A stretch of 64,000 nt of DNA from Blattabacterium cuenoti (lineage in GTDB: Bacteria > Bacteroidota > Bacteroidia > Flavobacteriales > Blattabacteriaceae): the NCBI RefSeq assembly GCF_014251235.1, contig NZ_CP059181.1, positions 62,001 to 126,000 on the forward strand, given 5' to 3'. Position 1 is the stretch's first letter, and every line of letters begins with the position of its first letter. The notes below the pieces were generated by a model, which saw nothing but the letters and a program-made list of their open reading frames with translations, did not search any database and was not told where the DNA came from. Position numbers and translations under genes: made by a program. This document shows positions 46,996 to 56,880 of this stretch, piece after piece.

Positions 46996-48537
46996 ATGAA
47001 TAAAGAATTAATTATAAATGCAAATGCAGAAGAACAAGAAGTAGAAATAGCCCTTTTGGGAGATGGAGAATTATTGGAACTTCATAGAGATGTTTTTCAT
47101 AAAGAATTTTCTGTAAAAGAATTTTCTGTAGGGGATATTTATTTAGGCGTAGTAAAAAAAATATCCTATGGTTTAAATGCCGCTATTATTGATATAGGTT
47201 ATTCTAAAGGGGCCTTTTTACATTATAAAGATCTTGGATTACAAGCAGAAAAAATTCTAGAATTAATAACTAAAAAAAAAGATTCTATCCTTTTTAAAAA
47301 TGGAGAAAAAAATACTATAGAAAAAATATTATACCCTGGACAAAAGATTTTAGTACAAATATCAAAAGAACCTATTTCTAATAAAGGTCCAAAATTAACA
47401 GCAAAATTATGTATTCCAGGAAGACATTTAGTCTTAATTCCTTTTGAAGATAAAATATCCATTTCTAAAAAAATAAAAAATACAGAAGAAAAAAGAAAAT
47501 TAATTTCTTATATCGAAAAAATAAAACCAAAAAATTTTGGAATAATAATTCGAACAGTCGCTTCTTCTGCAGAAGAAGTTTTGAAAAAAGAACTATTTTT
47601 TTTGATCAAAAAATGGGAAGATATATTAAGTAGCTTAATTAAATTTCCTCCAGTTAGAGTTCTAAGTGAGATCAGTAAAACTTCTTGTTTATTAAGAGAT
47701 ACATTGAATGATGATTTTAAATTTATTTATTGTAATAATATCTTTCTTTGCAAAGAAATTCATTCTTATTTATCTTTAATTGCTCCAGAAAAACAAAATA
47801 TTATTAAACATTATAAAGGAAATATTCCAATATTTGAAAAGTATGAAGTAGAAAAACAAAAAAAAACCTTTTTAGGTAAAAATGTTCCTCTTTCTAATGG
47901 TGGTTATCTTGTTATTGAACACACTGAAGCCTTACATGTTATAGATGTTAATAGTGGGATGATTAATCATATCAAAAAAAATAGTACAGAATCTGAACGA
48001 ATCAACAATATTTTAAATATAAATTTGATAGCAGCCACAGAAATAGCAAGACAACTTAGATTAAGAGATATGGGTGGAATAATAGTAGTAGATTTTATTG
48101 ATATGTCTGAACCATTTCAAAAAAAAAAACTATATGAACATCTAAAAGATGAAATGAAAAATGATAGAGCTAAACATCAAATTTTACCACCAAATGAATT
48201 TGGTTTAGTTTTATTTACTAGACATAGAGTAAGACCAGAATTTAAAGAAAAAAAATACAATAAAAAATCTAAAAATTCTCCGATTATATATATTTACCAT
48301 CTAGAATTTATTTTAGAAACTATATTAAAAAATAATTTACATGAAGGTATTCAATTACATACACATTCATTTGTAGCAGCCTATTTAAAAAAAGGATTTC
48401 CTTCTATTCAGCAAAAATGGTTTTTTAAGTATAAGAAATGGATATCAATAATTCCTAGAGATTCTTTTAGATATACAGAATATCAAATTATAAATAAAAA
48501 AAAAGAAATAATTTTTACTTTTTTCAAAAAAGATTAA
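46996..48537 (+). CDS. rng: Ribonuclease G/E family endoribonuclease
   Basis: Single-strand endoribonuclease in rRNA and mRNA processing, 513 residues. The S1 RNA-binding domain is at residues 35-130 (VGDIYLGVVKKISYGLNAAI, IGYSKGAFLHYKDLG). The catalytic Asp pair is in VIDVNSGM and GGIIVVDFIDM near residues 317 and 357. There is no long C-terminal degradosome scaffold, as expected of RNase G. With no other RNase E-type enzyme in view it probably also takes over mRNA turnover. Confidence 0.92.
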   Translation: MNKELIINANAEEQEVEIALLGDGELLELHRDVFHKEFSVKEFSVGDIYLGVVKKISYGLNAAIIDIGYSKGAFLHYKDLGLQAEKILELITKKKDSILFKNGEKNTIEKILYPGQKILVQISKEPISNKGPKLTAKLCIPGRHLVLIPFEDKISISKKIKNTEEKRKLISYIEKIKPKNFGIIIRTVASSAEEVLKKELFFLIKKWEDILSSLIKFPPVRVLSEISKTSCLLRDTLNDDFKFIYCNNIFLCKEIHSYLSLIAPEKQNIIKHYKGNIPIFEKYEVEKQKKTFLGKNVPLSNGGYLVIEHTEALHVIDVNSGMINHIKKNSTESERINNILNINLIAATEIARQLRLRDMGGIIVVDFIDMSEPFQKKKLYEHLKDEMKNDRAKHQILPPNEFGLVLFTRHRVRPEFKEKKYNKKSKNSPIIYIYHLEFILETILKNNLHEGIQLHTHSFVAAYLKKGFPSIQQKWFFKYKKWISIIPRDSFRYTEYQIINKKKEIIFTFFKKD

Positions 48538-48560
48538 TTTTTTTTACAAAAAAGAAAGAA

Positions 48561-48643
48561 ATGGGCGTGGTGGAATTGGTAGACACGTCAGACTTAGGAT
48601 CTGATGCTTATTAGGCATAAGGGTTCAAATCCCTTCGCCCATA
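48561..48643 (+). tRNA. tRNA-Leu (anticodon TAG)
   Basis: Acceptor stem ATGGGCG pairs with CGCCCAT, the anticodon stem is TCAGA/TCTGA with loop CTTAGGA (anticodon UAG, reads CUA and probably other CUN codons), a long variable arm follows, and the T-arm contains GGTTCAAATCC. Length is 83 nt; no CCA encoded. It abuts the 3' end of gltA (stop at 48644-48646). Confidence 0.93.
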
Positions 48644-49921
48644 CTAATTCCTTATTTTTCTTTTCTTATATCCTACGTAAATTTGTCTAGGTCTACCTAT
48701 TGGTTCTCTATTTAATCTCATTTCTTTCCAATGAGCCATCCATCCTGGTAATCTTCCTAAAGCAAACATCACCGTAAACATATTTTTTGGAATACCAATA
48801 GCTTGATAAATTATACCGGAATAAAAATCTATATTAGGATATAGTTTTTTTTCTAAAAAATAAGAGTCATTCATGACTATATCTTCAAGTTCTTTAGCTA
48901 ATTCTAAAATAGGATTATTTATTCCCAATTCACGTATCACTTTTTCTGCTATATTTTCAATGATTTTAGCTCTAGGATCAAAATTTTTATAAATTCTATG
49001 TCCAAAACCCATTAAACGAAACGAATTTTTTTTATTTTTTGCCATTTCTATCCATTTTTTTACATTTTTACCACTTTTTAAAATATTTTCTAACATTTCA
49101 ATAACTGCTTCATTTGCTCCTCCATGTAATCTTCCCCAAAGAGCACATATTCCTGCAGATACAGAAGAGAAAAGACCAGAATGAGCTGAACTTAACAAAC
49201 GGACTGTTGTAGTTGAACAATTTTGTTCATGCTCTGCATGTAATATTAAAAGTTTATCTAAAGCATCTATAATAACTGGATTAAATTCATCATATTTTTT
49301 TTTATTGGTAGAAAAAAACATCTTTAAAAGATTAGAAGGATAATCTAAATTTTTGTCCGCATAAGATGGAGGAAGACCTACTTTTTTTCTATAAGTTAAA
49401 GCGGCTAATATAGGAAATTTAGCTAAAAGATGAAGAAACAAATCTTGTTCCTTTACATGATTATTGTTATCATTTTTTTTTGTAGTAATAAAAGATCTTA
49501 GGATACAAGTTAAAGAAGATAAAATTCCCATTGGATGATAAAATACTGGATACTTATCAAGTATTTTGTGTATATCTTGACTAACGTGATTATATTTTTT
49601 AATTTTTTCAGAAAAAAATTTTAGTTGAGTAGGATTAGGTAGTTCCCCATTTAAAAGTAGATAACTAGTTTCTATAAATGAACATTTATTAATAATCTCT
49701 TCTATAGGATATCCTCTATATAACAATATTCCTTTTTCTCCATCTATGTAACTAATTGAACTCTTAGTAATTCCTGTATTTTTAAATCCAGGATCCAGAG
49801 TAATAAAACCTGTATTTTCCCTAAGTTTAGAGATATTAATAGCTTTTTCACAAAAAGTTCCATAAACTATGGGAAGTTTATATTGACATCCATTAATATA
49901 AAAATTTATAACGTTACACAT
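48644..49921 (-). CDS. gltA: Citrate synthase
   Basis: Entry enzyme of the TCA cycle, 425 residues, hexameric type by length. Catalytic residues are visible: His in HAEHEQNCSTTTVRL, His in HGGANEAVIEML, and Asp in GFGHRIYKNFDPRAKI. The N-terminal domain has GFKNTGITKSSISYIDGEKG. The TCA enzyme fumarase is encoded a few kilobases away. Its end touches tRNA-Leu on the other strand. Confidence 0.95.
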   Translation of the reverse strand: MCNVINFYINGCQYKLPIVYGTFCEKAINISKLRENTGFITLDPGFKNTGITKSSISYIDGEKGILLYRGYPIEEIINKCSFIETSYLLLNGELPNPTQLKFFSEKIKKYNHVSQDIHKILDKYPVFYHPMGILSSLTCILRSFITTKKNDNNNHVKEQDLFLHLLAKFPILAALTYRKKVGLPPSYADKNLDYPSNLLKMFFSTNKKKYDEFNPVIIDALDKLLILHAEHEQNCSTTTVRLLSSAHSGLFSSVSAGICALWGRLHGGANEAVIEMLENILKSGKNVKKWIEMAKNKKNSFRLMGFGHRIYKNFDPRAKIIENIAEKVIRELGINNPILELAKELEDIVMNDSYFLEKKLYPNIDFYSGIIYQAIGIPKNMFTVMFALGRLPGWMAHWKEMRLNREPIGRPRQIYVGYKKRKIRN

Positions 49922-49983
49922 AATAAATCAATTATTTATTAAGAAATATAAATAATTTTCATACGGAACGGAAATGAAAAAAT

Positions 49984-50961
49984 CTATAAAATCATTTCAT
50001 CGAATGAAAAAATAGTATGAAATCCTTTCTTTGAAAAATATTTTTTCATTCCATATCTAAAACTAATTAAAACAAAGTCTCCACCCCATGATCCCAAACT
50101 TTTCACAAGTCCTAAATAATCTGGAAAATATAACTCTTTTATAGTAGGAATATTCAAGATATTTGACATAATTTTTTCATGCAAAAACAATAATTCTTCA
50201 AATTCATTCAAATTTTTACAAAACGGTATTTTTTTTGTTATAGATGATATAAGTTCTATTTTTTTTACAGAAATATTTTTTATAGAACGAAAATATTTTA
50301 CACTTTCATTAGTATTTTGTTTTTTATTTAAATGTAGAAAAAAAAGTTTTTTTTTAAAATTTGGATTAAAATCAACAGAAATAATATGTGGTTTTTTATC
50401 CTTTAATTTTCTTCTAAAAATTATTGGTTTAGAATGCGATCCACAAGCTACATCATATCCACTTCCTGTAAAAATTTTATCTAATAACATATAAGGATTA
50501 ATATTTGCCCACATAGCTATGTTGTTGATTAAAGTAGAACTACTTCCTAAACCCCAATTAATAGGAAATTCTAATTTTGTTTTTACATATATATTGTATA
50601 ATAATCCATTTTCAAATGGAAGAAAATTTTTGTTTATTTTTTTAGATTCTAGTAACAAATTTCTTAATACTATAGAAGTTTTTTTTTTTGTTTCAGAATA
50701 TATATTTAAGGAAGGTAATTGAAAAATACTTTCAAACCAAAGTTGATCTATATGATCAAAACTTTTCCAATATAAAAATCTAGACAAATTAGGTTTTATG
50801 TTTTTTTTATCATAAAAAAAACTAAGAGATTGTCCTTTTACCGTAGGTAAGGCAAACCCACTAGCTCCATATAGAATAATATATTCTCCTGTTAATAATA
50901 ATTTTCCATGACTATAAAAAAAATTATCAGTTTTACATTTCATTTTTTTTACGAATTTCAT
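49984..50961 (-). CDS. GHMP kinase of the GYDIA type (mevalonate pathway-like)
   Basis: Small-molecule kinase of 325 residues in the GHMP superfamily. The ATP-binding motif is NWGLGSSSTLINNIA near residue 135, and the N-terminal SHGKLLLTGEYIILYG and the GSGYDVACGSHSKP segment (the GYDIA-like box) identify the Bacteroidetes group linked to isoprenoid synthesis from mevalonate. The exact substrate is not proven. The first ATG overlaps fabD by 29 bp; a second in-frame ATG at 50943 would leave an 11-bp overlap. Both starts are possible. Confidence 0.8.
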   Translation of the reverse strand: MKFVKKMKCKTDNFFYSHGKLLLTGEYIILYGASGFALPTVKGQSLSFFYDKKNIKPNLSRFLYWKSFDHIDQLWFESIFQLPSLNIYSETKKKTSIVLRNLLLESKKINKNFLPFENGLLYNIYVKTKLEFPINWGLGSSSTLINNIAMWANINPYMLLDKIFTGSGYDVACGSHSKPIIFRRKLKDKKPHIISVDFNPNFKKKLFFLHLNKKQNTNESVKYFRSIKNISVKKIELISSITKKIPFCKNLNEFEELLFLHEKIMSNILNIPTIKELYFPDYLGLVKSLGSWGGDFVLISFRYGMKKYFSKKGFHTIFSFDEMIL

Positions 50962-51808
50962 TAAAAATTTTTTTTATCATTCCTTGTAATATATTTTTTG
51001 GACCTATCTCAATAAAGGAACGAGCTCCATGATGAATCATATTTATTACTGATTGTTTCCATTTTACTGGAGAAGTCAATTGTTCTATAATATTTTTTTT
51101 TATTCTACTACATTTATTTTCCGGTTTAGCTGTTACATTTTGATAAATTGGATATTTAGAATCTTTAAAATGAATGTTTTCTATAAATATTTCTAATTTT
51201 TTTTTCATAGAAAACATAATAGGAGAATGAAATGCTCCATGAACAGGAAGTCTTAATATTCTTTTAGCTCCTTTCTTTTCTAAAGAAAAACAAACTCTTT
51301 TTAAAGCCTTTTCTTCTCCTGAAATAACTAATTGTCCAGGACTATTATAATTAGATGGAACAACAATCCCTTTATCTTTTTTACAAAAAGATTCAATAAA
51401 ATGATCATCTAATCCAAAAACAACAGCCATTCCACCAGGAATCTGTTCACATATTTTTTGCATAAGACTTCCCCTTTTTTCCACCAATATTAAACCTTCT
51501 TCAAAAGAAAAGACATCAATAGATGCTAAAGCTGAAAATTCACCTAAGGAATGTCCAGCAACCATATCTGGATTAAAATTATCTAGTAATTTAGCTTGAA
51601 TGAAAGAATAAATATAAATTGCTAATTGTGTATACTTAGTTTTTTTTAAAATTTCTATAGGAGAATTAAACATTATATCTGTTATTTTAAAACCCAAAAT
51701 ATCATTAGATAATAGAAATAATTTTTTTGCAAAATCAGAATTCTGATATAGTTTTTTCCCCATTCCAACAAATTGTGATCCTTGACCTGTAAATATATAT
51801 GCATTCAT
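50933..51808 (-). CDS. fabD: Malonyl-CoA:ACP transacylase
   Basis: Loads malonyl groups on acyl carrier protein for fatty acid synthesis, 291 residues. The nucleophile elbow is VAGHSLGEFSALAS near residue 92, the oxyanion part is IFTGQGSQFVGMGK at the start, and the catalytic His is in PVHGAFHSPIM near residue 198. It runs into the GHMP kinase gene and is divergent from tatD with only 33 bp between start codons. Confidence 0.94.
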   Translation of the reverse strand: MNAYIFTGQGSQFVGMGKKLYQNSDFAKKLFLLSNDILGFKITDIMFNSPIEILKKTKYTQLAIYIYSFIQAKLLDNFNPDMVAGHSLGEFSALASIDVFSFEEGLILVEKRGSLMQKICEQIPGGMAVVFGLDDHFIESFCKKDKGIVVPSNYNSPGQLVISGEEKALKRVCFSLEKKGAKRILRLPVHGAFHSPIMFSMKKKLEIFIENIHFKDSKYPIYQNVTAKPENKCSRIKKNIIEQLTSPVKWKQSVINMIHHGARSFIEIGPKNILQGMIKKIFNEIRKKNEM

Positions 51809-51841
51809 AAAAACAAATTTTTTATAAACTCGAATAATTTA

Positions 51842-52609
51842 ATGAAATTAATGGATACTCATACTCATTTATATATGAAAGAATTTGAAATGGATAGAGA
51901 TATTGTCATAAAAAGAGCCATAAAAAGTGGAATAAATAGATTTTTTCTTCCTTCCATAGATAGCTCCTCTATTCTTAAAATATGGAAGTTAAAAACTAAA
52001 TATCCAAATTTATGCTATCCTATGATAGGGTTACATCCAAATAAAGTTCATCCTAAAAATTTAGAAAAAGAATTGAAAATTCTAAAAAAATGGTTAAATA
52101 AGCATTCTTTTATTGCTATAGGAGAAGTCGGTATAGATTTAGATCAAAAAAAGAGATTTTTTATGGAACAAGAATATGTTTTTAAAACTCAGATTAAATG
52201 GGCTAAAGAAAAAAAATTACCTATAATTATTCACTGTAGAAATTCCTTTAATAAAGTCATTAAAATATTAAAAAAACACAATGTAAAAAAAGGAATTTTT
52301 CATTGTTTTTCTGGAAGTTTAGAAGAAGGAAAAGAAATTATAAATTTAGGTTTTAAACTAGGTATTGGAGGAATGATAACTTTTAAAAAAAATAATTTAT
52401 GTCATTTTTTACATAAAATAAATATAAAAAATATAGTATTAGAAACAGATTCTCCATTTTTATCTCCGTTCCCATTTAGAGGTAAAAGAAATGAACCTCT
52501 CTATTTAAAGATAATTTTAAGGAAATTATCTCAAATATATTCGTTCTCAGAAGAAAAAATAGCTGATATTATTAACAATAATACCATGGAAATTTTTGAA
52601 AAACTTTAA
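51842..52609 (+). CDS. tatD: TatD family metal-dependent DNase
   Basis: Metal-dependent hydrolase of 255 residues with 3'-5' exonuclease or D-aminoacyl-tRNA deacylase activity reported for relatives. The ATG at 51842 is chosen because upstream codons (from TTG 51782) have no homology. Metal ligands are visible in MDTHTHLY, AIGEVGIDLD, IIHCRNSF, IFHCFSG and LETDSPFLSP. The TIM-barrel end AELIN-type helix is here IADIINNNTMEIF. It faces fumC, which ends 15 bp on. Confidence 0.92.
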   Translation: MKLMDTHTHLYMKEFEMDRDIVIKRAIKSGINRFFLPSIDSSSILKIWKLKTKYPNLCYPMIGLHPNKVHPKNLEKELKILKKWLNKHSFIAIGEVGIDLDQKKRFFMEQEYVFKTQIKWAKEKKLPIIIHCRNSFNKVIKILKKHNVKKGIFHCFSGSLEEGKEIINLGFKLGIGGMITFKKNNLCHFLHKINIKNIVLETDSPFLSPFPFRGKRNEPLYLKIILRKLSQIYSFSEEKIADIINNNTMEIFEKL

Positions 52610-52624
52610 TTTTTCTCTATTTTT

Positions 52625-54010
52625 TTAAACCATTTTTTTAGGATTTACTAATCTATCAAACTCTTCCATAGTTAAATAACCTAATCTAATTGCTTCTTCT
52701 TTTATAGTAGTATTATTCTTATATGCAGATCTTGCTATTTTTGCAGATTTTTCATAACCTATATGAGTATTTAATGCCGTAACTAACATTAATGATCGAT
52801 CTAACAATTCTTTAATCCTTGAATAATTAGGAGTAATTCCTTCAACACAAAGATTAGAAAAAGAAATAGTAGCATCAGATAAAAGTTGAGCTGATTGTAT
52901 AAAATTATAAGCCATTAATGGTTTATAAACATTTAATTCATAATTTCCTGATGATCCAGCTATTGATATAGATAAATCATTCCCTATAATTTGTGTACAT
53001 ACCATAAGAATAGCCTCACATTGTGTAGGATTTATTTTTCCAGGCATAATAGAAGATCCTGGTTCATTTTCAGGTAAAAAAATTTCTCCTATACCAGAAC
53101 GAGGGCCAGAAGATAAAAAACGAATATCATTTGATATTTTCATTATAGAAATAGCTATTTGCTTTAGTGAACTATGAGATTCAACTATAGCATCATGAGA
53201 TGCTATAGATTCAAATTTATTATTTGCTATTTTAAATGGAAAATTAGTATATTCACATATATATTCAGTTACTTTTAAGTCGTATCCTTTAGGAGAATTT
53301 AAACCTGTTCCTACGGCCGTTCCTCCTATAGCTAATTCAGAAAGATGATCTAAAGTTTTTTGAAGAGAATTTAAACCATGATCTATTTGTGATACATATC
53401 CAGAAAATACTTGACCCAAAGTAATAGGAACAGCATCCATAAGATGAGTTCTTCCTATTTTTATAATATCTTTAAATAACGTTTTTTTTCTTTCTAGTGA
53501 ATCACGTAACTTTTTTATAGATGGAATAGTTTCTTCTACTAATTTTTTATAAGAAGCAATATGCATAGCCGTAGAATATGTATCATTAGAGGATTGTGAC
53601 ATATTCACGTCATCATTAGGATGTATAAAAGACGGTTTTTCTCCTATCAATTTACCCATTAATATTTGAGCTCTATTTGAAACGACCTCGTTTACATTCA
53701 TATTTGAATGAGTTCCAGATCCTGTTTGCCAAATAACCAGAGGAAAATGATCGTCTAATTTTCCTTCTATAATTTCTTCACAAACTAAAGAAATTAAATC
53801 TCTTTTTTTTCTAGATAATAATCCAAATGAAAAATTTGCATGAGCCGATGCTTTTTTTAAAATAGCGAAAGAACGAATAATTTCAATAGGCATACTTCCT
53901 TCCAATCCAATCTTAAAATTATTTCTGGATCTTTCTGTTTGTGCTCCCCAATATTTTACTAACGGTATTTTAACTTTACCCAAAGTATCTTCTTCTGTTC
54001 TAAAAATCAT
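52625..54010 (-). CDS. fumC: Fumarate hydratase class II
   Basis: Fe-independent fumarase of 461 residues that interconverts fumarate and malate. The signature [15 protein letters not shown] near residue 320 contains the mobile loop Ser. The other conserved regions are [40 protein letters not shown] and [15 protein letters not shown]. It is complete, and the class II form does not rely on an Fe-S cluster. Together with gltA it shows that part of the TCA cycle is coded in this region. Confidence 0.95.
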   Translation of the reverse strand: MIFRTEEDTLGKVKIPLVKYWGAQTERSRNNFKIGLEGSMPIEIIRSFAILKKASAHANFSFGLLSRKKRDLISLVCEEIIEGKLDDHFPLVIWQTGSGTHSNMNVNEVVSNRAQILMGKLIGEKPSFIHPNDDVNMSQSSNDTYSTAMHIASYKKLVEETIPSIKKLRDSLERKKTLFKDIIKIGRTHLMDAVPITLGQVFSGYVSQIDHGLNSLQKTLDHLSELAIGGTAVGTGLNSPKGYDLKVTEYICEYTNFPFKIANNKFESIASHDAIVESHSSLKQIAISIMKISNDIRFLSSGPRSGIGEIFLPENEPGSSIMPGKINPTQCEAILMVCTQIIGNDLSISIAGSSGNYELNVYKPLMAYNFIQSAQLLSDATISFSNLCVEGITPNYSRIKELLDRSLMLVTALNTHIGYEKSAKIARSAYKNNTTIKEEAIRLGYLTMEEFDRLVNPKKMV

Positions 54011-54086
54011 TTTTATATTCTATTTTTTTTTACGAAATTAACGAACTCTCTAAAAAAAATATTTTTATCTTAATTTCCATTTTTTT

Positions 54087-54242
54087 ATGATCATTAAGTT
54101 TATAGGATTTTTATTATTCTTATTCATAACTATATCTGGTTTTTGGTGTGTTATTTTTTTATTGTTTTTTAGCATTTATTGGATTATAAATATAGGAATT
54201 AGTTCAATAATAAGAAGAAATAAAAACGAAAAAAAACCATAA
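54087..54242 (+). CDS. Small membrane protein, possibly DUF4834 family
   Basis: A 51-residue ORF with one or two hydrophobic helices covering residues 4-45 (FIGFLLFLFITISGFW, IFLLFFSIYWIINI) and a basic tail, IIRRNKNEKKP. It ends 14 bp before the FtsB-like gene and points the same way. Small DUF4834 membrane proteins have this layout in flavobacteria, but the match is by pattern only. The 76-bp space between it and fumC holds no other gene. Confidence 0.5.
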   Translation: MIIKFIGFLLFLFITISGFWCVIFLLFFSIYWIINIGISSIIRRNKNEKKP

Positions 54243-54256
54243 AATTCAGATATAAA

Positions 54257-54538
54257 ATGAAAAAAAAAATATTTAAAAATAAATATTTTTGGATAAGTTT
54301 TCTTTTTTTGATATGGATGTCTTTTTTCGATACAAATTCTTTAGAATTACACTGGAAATTTAAAAAAAATTTAAACCAAATGATATTAGATAGAGATTTT
54401 TTAAAAGAAAAAATTTTATCAGAAGGAAATCATCTAAAAAAATTAAACACAGATTCTAAATATTTAGAAAAAGTAGCTAGAGAAAAATTCTATATGAAAA
54501 AAGAAGATGAAGATTTATTTCTTGTTGTATACAAGTAA
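54257..54538 (+). CDS. FtsB/DivIC-like septum formation protein
   Basis: Bitopic cell-division protein of 93 residues: a short cytosolic basic start, one membrane helix (residues 11-25, YFWISFLFLIWMSFF), a coiled coil, then the family end KYLEKVAREKFYMKKEDEDL, close to the FtsB/DivIC pattern ending ARE-x-F-x-M-x-x-x-x-E. It would help assemble the septal complex. It converges with mnmG, whose 3' end is 15 bp away. Confidence 0.8.
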   Translation: MKKKIFKNKYFWISFLFLIWMSFFDTNSLELHWKFKKNLNQMILDRDFLKEKILSEGNHLKKLNTDSKYLEKVAREKFYMKKEDEDLFLVVYK

Positions 54539-54553
54539 TAAGTACCACTAATT

Positions 54554-56431
54554 TTATCTATTCATATAAATTAATAAAATGCTTAAATCAGAAGGAGAAA
54601 CTCCACTAATTCTTGAAGCTTGAGACAATGATTCTGGACGATGATAAGTCAATTTTTCTATAGCTTCTATAGACAAAGATGGAATTTTTCCAAAATCAAT
54701 ATTCTTTGGAATTTTAAGATTTTCAAGTTTCAACAATTTTTTTGCGTTTTCTTTTTCTCTTTCAAGATATCCTTTATATTTTATTCGAATAGACACTTGT
54801 TCTAATACCTCTTGATTAAAATTATTTTTATCTATTTCATCTTTAAGAGATGGTATCATAATAAGATCTTTTATATCAATTTCTGAACGAGAAAGAATGT
54901 TATTCATTTTTTTTTCATGAAGAATCATTGGAGATTTTTTTTTATTTAAAATAGGATTTATAATGTCTGGTTTAAAATTTTTATTTTGAAATAAAAACAT
55001 ACATTTTTTTATTTTAGATTTTTTTTTATCTACTTCCTTCATTCTTTTTTCTGAAATTAAACCTATATTATAACCAATAGACGTTAATCTTTCATCCGCA
55101 TTATCCTGACGTAATAACATCCTGTATTCGGCTCTTGAAGTAAACATCCTATAAGGTTCTTTTGTTCCTTTCGTAATTAAATCATCTATTAAAACACCTA
55201 TATAGGCTTGACTCCTTTTTAAAATCAAAGGTTCTTTATTATTGTCAACTTTTAAATGAGCATTTATTCCTGCTATTAATCCTTGAGCTGCTGCTTCTTC
55301 ATATCCTGTTGTTCCATTAATTTGTCCTGCAAAAAAAAGATTTTTGATTATTTTACTTTCTAAAGTTAATTTTAATTGAATAGGAGGAAAATAATCATAT
55401 TCAATAGCATATCCAGGTCTTATCATTTTTGCATTCTCAAATCCTTTAATTTTTCTTAAAGCTTTATATTGTATATGTTCAGGTAAAGAAGTAGAAAATC
55501 CATTGATATAAACTTCTACTGTATTCCACCCTTCTGGTTCTACAAAAATTGGATGTTCATCTTTTTCGGAAAATCTACTTATTTTTTCTTCAATAGAAGG
55601 ACAATATCTAGGACTTACTCCATGCATCTCTCCTGTAAAAATTGGAGATAATTTTTTATTGTTATATATAACCTCATGTACTTCTTTATTAGTAGATGTA
55701 ATATAACATTCCTTTTGTTGATTTAGTCTTTTAGTATTTAAAAAAGAAAATTTTTTAGGATTTTTATCTCCTTTTTGAGATGTCATTTTGTGATAGTTTA
55801 ACGAACGTCCATCTATTCTTGGAGAAGTTCCTGTTTTCATTCTTCCATGTTGAATACCTAAGTTATCAGTTAATTGTTCCGTAATTCCTTTAACTTCTTG
55901 TTCCGCTATTCTTCCACCACTTATTTTTTTATTTCCGATATAAATTTTTCCATTTAAGAATGTTCCATTAGTGAGAATAACAGATTTTCCTCTAATTTTT
56001 ATTCCAAAAGAAGTAATCACTCCTCTTATTTCGTTTTTTTTTATCAGTAAAGAAATTACTGTTTCTTGATATAAATCTAGTTTATGATTTTTTTCTAAAA
56101 ACAATCTCCAATGACTAGAAAATAATTTTCTATCACATTGAGCTCTAGGACTCCACATAGCAGGTCCTTTTGATTTATTTAACATTCTAAATTGTATCAT
56201 ACTATAATCTGTTATGATGCCTGAAAAACCACCTAAAGCATCTATCTCTCTTACTATTTGTCCTTTAGCTATCCCCCCTATAGCTGGATTACAAGACATT
56301 TGACCGATAGTCTGCATATTCGTGGTAATGAGCAATGTTTTAGATCCCATCTTAGAAGAAGCTAAAGCCGCTTCTGATCCAGCATGACCAGCTCCAACAA
56401 CGATAACATCGTACGTATTATTTACAAACAT
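54554..56431 (-). CDS. mnmG: tRNA uridine-5-carboxymethylaminomethyl modification enzyme MnmG
   Basis: FAD-dependent partner of MnmE, modifying U34 of several tRNAs, 625 residues. The FAD motif VIVVGAGHAGSEAALAS is at residues 9-25, and the conserved segments SCNPAIGGIAKG, KTGTSPRIDGRS and GQINGTTGYEEAAAQG follow. The C-terminal helical domain (SIEAIEKLTYHRPESLSQAS) is complete. With MnmA it completes the mnm5s2U34 pathway. Ten bp separate it from ybeY. Confidence 0.95.
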   Translation of the reverse strand: MFVNNTYDVIVVGAGHAGSEAALASSKMGSKTLLITTNMQTIGQMSCNPAIGGIAKGQIVREIDALGGFSGIITDYSMIQFRMLNKSKGPAMWSPRAQCDRKLFSSHWRLFLEKNHKLDLYQETVISLLIKKNEIRGVITSFGIKIRGKSVILTNGTFLNGKIYIGNKKISGGRIAEQEVKGITEQLTDNLGIQHGRMKTGTSPRIDGRSLNYHKMTSQKGDKNPKKFSFLNTKRLNQQKECYITSTNKEVHEVIYNNKKLSPIFTGEMHGVSPRYCPSIEEKISRFSEKDEHPIFVEPEGWNTVEVYINGFSTSLPEHIQYKALRKIKGFENAKMIRPGYAIEYDYFPPIQLKLTLESKIIKNLFFAGQINGTTGYEEAAAQGLIAGINAHLKVDNNKEPLILKRSQAYIGVLIDDLITKGTKEPYRMFTSRAEYRMLLRQDNADERLTSIGYNIGLISEKRMKEVDKKKSKIKKCMFLFQNKNFKPDIINPILNKKKSPMILHEKKMNNILSRSEIDIKDLIMIPSLKDEIDKNNFNQEVLEQVSIRIKYKGYLEREKENAKKLLKLENLKIPKNIDFGKIPSLSIEAIEKLTYHRPESLSQASRISGVSPSDLSILLIYMNR

Positions 56432-56440
56432 GATTTTTTT

Positions 56441-56863
56441 TCAAAATTGGAATAAAAATAAATAAAAATCTTCTTTTTTTTTCATTAATTTTTTATGAAT
56501 TTTATCTTCATATCCAATAAAATGAAGAAGAGCATGTATCATTACTCTTTTCAACTCAACTTTAAAATTTTGATTCCATTTTTTAGAATTATCTAAAACA
56601 CGATCTATACTAATAAATATATCTCCTGATATGAAACATTTTTTTTTTCCTTCTTTTACAGAAGAAAAAGCAATTACATCTGTGTAATCATTTTTTCGTA
56701 AAAATTTTTTATTTAATTTTAAAAGATAAGCATCATTACAAAAAATATAATTAATTATTCCTACCTTTTTACCTTCATTTTTTAGTAAAATATGGATAAA
56801 CTGAAGAAAAAAATATTTTTTTTGAATAGAAAAATTAGAAATTTCGTAAAAAAAATTAATCAT
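56441..56863 (-). CDS. ybeY: Endoribonuclease YbeY
   Basis: Metal-dependent rRNA maturation enzyme, 140 residues. The N-terminal part ends in INYIFCNDAYLLKLNKKFL, then DVIAFSS and ISGDIFISIDRV. The metal site reads HALLHFIGYEDKIH, so the third His of E. coli (HGxLHLxGYDH) is Asp, as in many Bacteroidetes. It is divergent from pssA, with only 17 bp between the start codons, so promoters must lie inside the genes or be shared. Confidence 0.88.
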   Translation of the reverse strand: MINFFYEISNFSIQKKYFFLQFIHILLKNEGKKVGIINYIFCNDAYLLKLNKKFLRKNDYTDVIAFSSVKEGKKKCFISGDIFISIDRVLDNSKKWNQNFKVELKRVMIHALLHFIGYEDKIHKKLMKKKEDFYLFLFQF

Positions 56864-56880
56864 ACATAAATGAAATATTT

